From positions 1 to 64,000 of the forward strand of contig NZ_VFJB01000002.1 of assembly GCF_008362905.1 (NCBI RefSeq): a DNA stretch of 64,000 nucleotides. Reading direction: 5' to 3'. This stretch comes from Deferribacter autotrophicus. GTDB lineage: Bacteria > Chrysiogenota > Deferribacteres > Deferribacterales > Deferribacteraceae. Made by a program: the position numbers and the translations under genes. The notes under the pieces were generated by a model. That model was not told where the DNA came from. It made no database searches and was given only the letters and a program-made list of their open reading frames with translations. Shown here one piece after another: positions 60,704-64,000 of the stretch (positions are counted from its first letter, which is position 1; the number at the start of each line of letters is the position of its first letter).

Positions 60704-61864
60704 ATGAAAAATTTTAGCTTTTCTAAAGAAAGTCTTAAAATGTATATCTTCTTGTTAATTCTAACCCTAGCTGCTTTTTCAGGTCTTCAAGGTTGGAGAA
60801 CTCTGTTTAACAATTTTGCTGTGGAAGTTGCAAAACTAGAAGGTTTCCACATCGGTGTGATACAATCAGTCAGAGAAATCCCGGGCTTTCTCGCTCTTTT
60901 AGTGATTTATCTTTTGCTAATATTTTCCGAACACAGATTGGCTTCCACTTCAATAATAATTTTAGGAATTGGTATAGGACTTACCGGATATCTACCCACA
61001 TTTTACGGCATAATTTTTACAACATTAGTGATGTCATTCGGGTTTCATTACTACGAAACACTTAACCAGTCACTCACATTACAATATTTCAACACATCTG
61101 AAGCACCACTTGTATTTGCAAAACTCAGATCCATAGCCGCTCTTACAAATATTTTTATCGGAGTCATACTGTTCTTTATTGTAAGATATTTTACATATAC
61201 TCAAATCTTCACAGCCATAGGAATTTTCATTGTAATCTTAGGAGTAATAACACTCTTTTTTGATCCCACTAGAAACGACCTACCACCACAAAGAAAAAAG
61301 ATGATTTTTAGAAAAAAGTACTGGTTATTTTATGTCTTAACATTATTTGCCGGTGCAAGAAGACAGATATTTGTGGCCTTTTCTGTTTTTTTATTGGTAA
61401 AAAAATTCCATTTTTCCGTTGTTGAAATATCGGCACTCTTTGTAATTAACAACCTCATAAATTATTTCATCAATCCATTAATCGGAAAAGCCATCAATAG
61501 GTTTGGAGAAAGAAAGGTTTTAAGCTTGGAATATTTTTCTCTAATCATTATTTTTTCTATTTATGCCTTTTCAAACTCTAAAATTCTTGTTGGATTGATG
61601 TACATTTTAGATCATATATTCTTTAACTTTGCTATAGCTATCAGGACATTTTTTCAAAAAATTGCTGATCCAAAGGATATCGCCCCAAGTATGGCTGTGG
61701 GCTTCACAATCAATCACATTGCAGCAGTAATTTTCCCTGTCATTGGCGGTATTTTATGGAGCATTGACTATAAAATATCCTTTTTATTGGGTGCTTTTTT
61801 AAGTCTCATCACATTGATTTTTGGTCAATTTATCGATATGGAAATCAGAAAAAACAGAGTTTAA
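60704..61864 (+). CDS. Major facilitator superfamily permease
   Basis: A 386-residue membrane protein with about twelve hydrophobic segments. The MFS-like cytoplasmic loops include FDPTRNDLPPQRKK in the middle and GKAINRFGERKVLSLEY, a form of the family's DRxGRR-type motif between TM8 and TM9. The substrate is unknown. It is divergent from the kinase gene and ends at a shared terminator opposite the AOR gene. Confidence 0.85.
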   Translation: MKNFSFSKESLKMYIFLLILTLAAFSGLQGWRTLFNNFAVEVAKLEGFHIGVIQSVREIPGFLALLVIYLLLIFSEHRLASTSIIILGIGIGLTGYLPTFYGIIFTTLVMSFGFHYYETLNQSLTLQYFNTSEAPLVFAKLRSIAALTNIFIGVILFFIVRYFTYTQIFTAIGIFIVILGVITLFFDPTRNDLPPQRKKMIFRKKYWLFYVLTLFAGARRQIFVAFSVFLLVKKFHFSVVEISALFVINNLINYFINPLIGKAINRFGERKVLSLEYFSLIIIFSIYAFSNSKILVGLMYILDHIFFNFAIAIRTFFQKIADPKDIAPSMAVGFTINHIAAVIFPVIGGILWSIDYKISFLLGAFLSLITLIFGQFIDMEIRKNRV

Positions 61865-61887
61865 CAAAACTCTAACCTTTAAAAAAA

Positions 61888-61908
61888 TTAGCCCATAAAA
61901 AGGGCTAA
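61888..61908 (-). terminator. Terminator between the MFS and AOR genes
   Basis: A 7-bp stem TTAGCCC/GGGCTAA with a 7-base loop is followed on the minus strand by a T-run (seven T). It lies directly after the AOR stop codon and can also stop the MFS transcript. Confidence 0.8.
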
Positions 61909-63663
61909 CTATTTAATTATTTCTTTAACATGCTCTAACACACTACGCATATATCCTTCATCCAATTTACCCAAAGGTGATGGTGTTTCAAAAATTCTTT
62001 TAGGTAATCTAAGAGAATCAAAAGAAAACCCTTCTCTAAACTTAAATTTATATTTTTCATAAAAAATCTTTTTACCAATCTCTTTTAATTCATCTATCCC
62101 CAATTCGAAACCTGCAACTTTTAATGATTCAGATACAATTTCAGGCTTATATACTTCTCTGGCAAAAAAACAAATCACCAAGCTTGATAAAATCTGTCGC
62201 CACTGTTCTTCCGAAATTAGAGCTTCGGCCATCTCTCTTGGACTTAAACTCTTTTTCGTAAGAACTTTTTGGTCTATACTGTAACCGGCATTATCTAGAT
62301 GGCTATGTCTGGCACCTATTGAATATCCCAAATGTGCTGCCGGACCCGTATGATAGCCAGGCATTTCGTTTTTACCAAAAGCTAGAGCGAAATCTTTCCC
62401 TCCATATTTGGAAGACGCATACTCTACTCCACGCGCTAAAGCTTGATAAAATTCGTTGGGTTGTTCCACTATTAAATCAATAGCTTTTAGATACTGGTCA
62501 AGTTCCCCCCACTTAAACTCTACACCCATTGTTTCTTTAATAGAAATTATACCACGTTCTAAAGCTTCAGTTGCCCAAGCGAGAATAACTCCGGCACTCA
62601 TTACATCAAGCCCGAGAACTTCAATTTTATCCATCAATTTTAGAAAACTTGGAACATCCGGTAAACCAAGCATAAATCCCAATGCATAAATCGGTTCATA
62701 ATCGTAAGAAATCATGGATGTTTTATAAAAATATGGCTCGTCCCCATAAGGATCTCTCAAAACTGCTATATGAACACACCCCACAGGACAATGAGCGCAA
62801 GCAATCCTTCTCCCAAGATAATTCTCAGCAAAATTTTCCCCCGACAATTCTCTTGCCTTTTCAAATCTTGTCTCTTTCAAATTACGAGTGGGCAATCCTC
62901 CAAGCTCATTTAAAGGAAGAACATTTTGTGGCGTCCCCAAATCATGGTATTTTTTCATTGCCGGTGTTGAAACAGCGACTTTGTAAATATCCGAATAGAG
63001 CCTTTTGTATTGTTTGTTATCAACAACAGGTAAAGACCTTTTTCCTGAAATAATTATCGCTTTTAGATTTTTGCTACCAAATACAGCACCTAAACCAAGT
63101 CTACCAAAATGGCGATAAGTTTCTGTAGTTACACACGCATATGATACCTGTTTTTCCCCGGCCCTGCCGATACGCATTATCGTTCTTAATCCCTCTCCCG
63201 GCTCTTTTTCCCTTATTATCCTTCCAGCTGTAAAACTACTCCTCATACCCCAAAGAGCGGAAGCATCACGGAAATAAACCTTATTCCCATGAATGGCAAT
63301 ATACACGGGGAAATCGCTTCTACCTCTTATAACAATCGCTCCATAACCGGCCATTCGAATGGCAATAGCACTTCGTCCACCGCAATGACTTTCACCAAGA
63401 TTATTTGTATGAGGAGACTTAAACATAGCAACGGTTTTTGATGCCAAAGGGAATAATCCGGTTAAAGGTCCCACTGCAAAAATAATAGGATTTTCTGGCG
63501 ATAAGGGATCACAATTTTCCGGACATTCTTCATGAAGAAGAGAAATAGCGACACCTGAACCACCTATATTCTCGTTAAAAAGATCTTCCCTTCTCTCAAT
63601 CCAGAACCGTTTTTCGGTAAGATCTATGTAAAGAACATTAGCAAATGAATCATTTTTAAGCAT
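61909..63663 (-). CDS. Aldehyde ferredoxin oxidoreductase (tungstopterin type)
   Basis: A 584-residue enzyme oxidising aldehydes to acids with ferredoxin as acceptor. The N-terminal domain contains GGSGVAISLLHEE and the tungstopterin-binding region (NNLGESHCGGRSAIAIRMAG near 87-106). RLGLGAVFGSKNLKAI is a second hallmark. The [4Fe-4S] cysteines are in CAHCPVGC (about 291-298), with a distal Cys near residue 500. Start ATG 63663 follows GGGGAGGGGAG. It overlaps its ferredoxin gene by 8 bases, a standard pairing. Confidence 0.93.
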   Translation of the reverse strand: MLKNDSFANVLYIDLTEKRFWIERREDLFNENIGGSGVAISLLHEECPENCDPLSPENPIIFAVGPLTGLFPLASKTVAMFKSPHTNNLGESHCGGRSAIAIRMAGYGAIVIRGRSDFPVYIAIHGNKVYFRDASALWGMRSSFTAGRIIREKEPGEGLRTIMRIGRAGEKQVSYACVTTETYRHFGRLGLGAVFGSKNLKAIIISGKRSLPVVDNKQYKRLYSDIYKVAVSTPAMKKYHDLGTPQNVLPLNELGGLPTRNLKETRFEKARELSGENFAENYLGRRIACAHCPVGCVHIAVLRDPYGDEPYFYKTSMISYDYEPIYALGFMLGLPDVPSFLKLMDKIEVLGLDVMSAGVILAWATEALERGIISIKETMGVEFKWGELDQYLKAIDLIVEQPNEFYQALARGVEYASSKYGGKDFALAFGKNEMPGYHTGPAAHLGYSIGARHSHLDNAGYSIDQKVLTKKSLSPREMAEALISEEQWRQILSSLVICFFAREVYKPEIVSESLKVAGFELGIDELKEIGKKIFYEKYKFKFREGFSFDSLRLPKRIFETPSPLGKLDEGYMRSVLEHVKEIIK

Positions 63664-64000
63664 GTCTCCCCTCCCCTTTTTCCATTTTTAAAACACCATG
63701 AGGACAAAAGTTTACACAATAACCGCAATGCGAACAAATCATCGGTTTATTAATTTCATCATCCCAAAAAACCGCACCAATTGGACATGCATCACGACAA
63801 TTCCCACATCCTATACATTTTGAAATATCCAGATGAACCCCACCTCTTCCCCTCCGACTTAAAGCATTAGTAGGACAAACTTTTATACAAGACGGATTTT
63901 CACAAGCCCTACATACAACAATAACAAAACCATACTCCATCCCCCCAACAGACCTGACCATGATACAAGTTTTTGACAAACCTGCTTCCCCATGACTTCT
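63656..64000 (-). CDS. Polyferredoxin partner of AOR, 5' end outside the window
   Basis: The visible 115 codons encode three [4Fe-4S] motifs: CRACENPSCIKVCP, CIGCGNCRDACP and CSHCGYCVNFCP. The frame stays open to the window edge; the TTG at 63979 is only an internal possibility. Proteins of this AOR-linked family usually carry another cysteine cluster nearer the N-terminus. It would take electrons from the AOR active site. It is immediately upstream of and overlapping the AOR gene. Confidence 0.9.
   Translation of the reverse strand, partial: RSHGEAGLSKTCIMVRSVGGMEYGFVIVVCRACENPSCIKVCPTNALSRRGRGGVHLDISKCIGCGNCRDACPIGAVFWDDEINKPMICSHCGYCVNFCPHGVLKMEKGEGRHA

Noticed and set aside
60616-60705. 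Longer N-terminus of the histidine kinase
   Set aside because: A consensus promoter lies inside it and its start codon would coincide with that of the divergent gene.
1-64000. tRNA, rRNA and CRISPR loci
   Set aside because: No G+C-rich cloverleaf-like islands, rRNA signatures or spaced repeats were seen by eye in any gap.

Overview
This AT-rich window (roughly one third G+C by eye) is a gene-dense bacterial chromosome segment. The gene mix is a polar-flagellate-type signalling repertoire, a multiheme c-type cytochrome, a tungsten-type aldehyde ferredoxin oxidoreductase, a ferredoxin-rich three-subunit glutamate synthase and long overlapping operons. Together these suggest a low-GC, respiring anaerobe of the Deferribacterota (Deferribacter-like) type. 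That assignment is inference from gene content; no rRNA or marker search was possible.

Layout. (1) 1-320: a junction of two broken genes, the tail half of an EamA permease on the minus strand and an unrecognised plus-strand 3' remnant. (2) 320-14831, plus: one almost gapless operon. It starts with a signalling block (REC-histidine kinase, PilZ, STAS, CheR, diguanylate cyclase) and continues with housekeeping genes (rlmN, bcp, xseB, ispA, dxs, tlyA, nadK, recN, dedA, M23 peptidase). (3) 14883-16898: a chemoreceptor behind a sigma-28-type promoter. (4) 17046-22654, minus: three-polypeptide glutamate synthase. (5) 22797-35629, minus: a long operon M50 protease-trpS-scpA-scpB-rluB-queD-queE-TPR-ExeA-ntrY-ntrX-polX. 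(6) 36121-42590, minus: B12-radical SAM protein, pgeF, yggS, yggT, potassium channel, PIN/TRAM protein, ispD, preceded by a sigma-54-type promoter. (7) 42778-53451: a second signalling block (hybrid kinase, HDOD, cNMP-binding, FapA, GGDEF-EAL, heme-binding chemoreceptor) with a frameshifted AEC permease inside. (8) 53452-54317: gene-poor, with a decayed bacteriohemerythrin, a G-rich tract, a terminator hairpin with a C-rich loop and a small inverted-repeat element. (9) 54318-56364: panBCD behind a transcription-attenuation leader. (10) 56520-57311: tandem copies of a structured mobile element plus a second dispersed repeat. (11) 57312-64000: multiheme cytochrome, two-component pair, MFS permease, AOR and its ferredoxin.

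The most unusual material lies between genes. One family of short elements has terminal inverted repeats and an internal structure that is kept by compensatory base changes (56528-56763, 56772-56983, 54132-54268, fragment 35910-35935). A separate composite hairpin repeat occurs in inverted orientation at 16901-17038 and 57074-57241. The panB leader has a complete aptamer/antiterminator/terminator logic. A terminator at 54013-54064 exposes a C-rich loop complementary to Shine-Dalgarno sequences. Several signalling genes have a -10 box placed so that transcription would begin at the start codon (leaderless mRNAs). No tRNA, rRNA or CRISPR array was seen.
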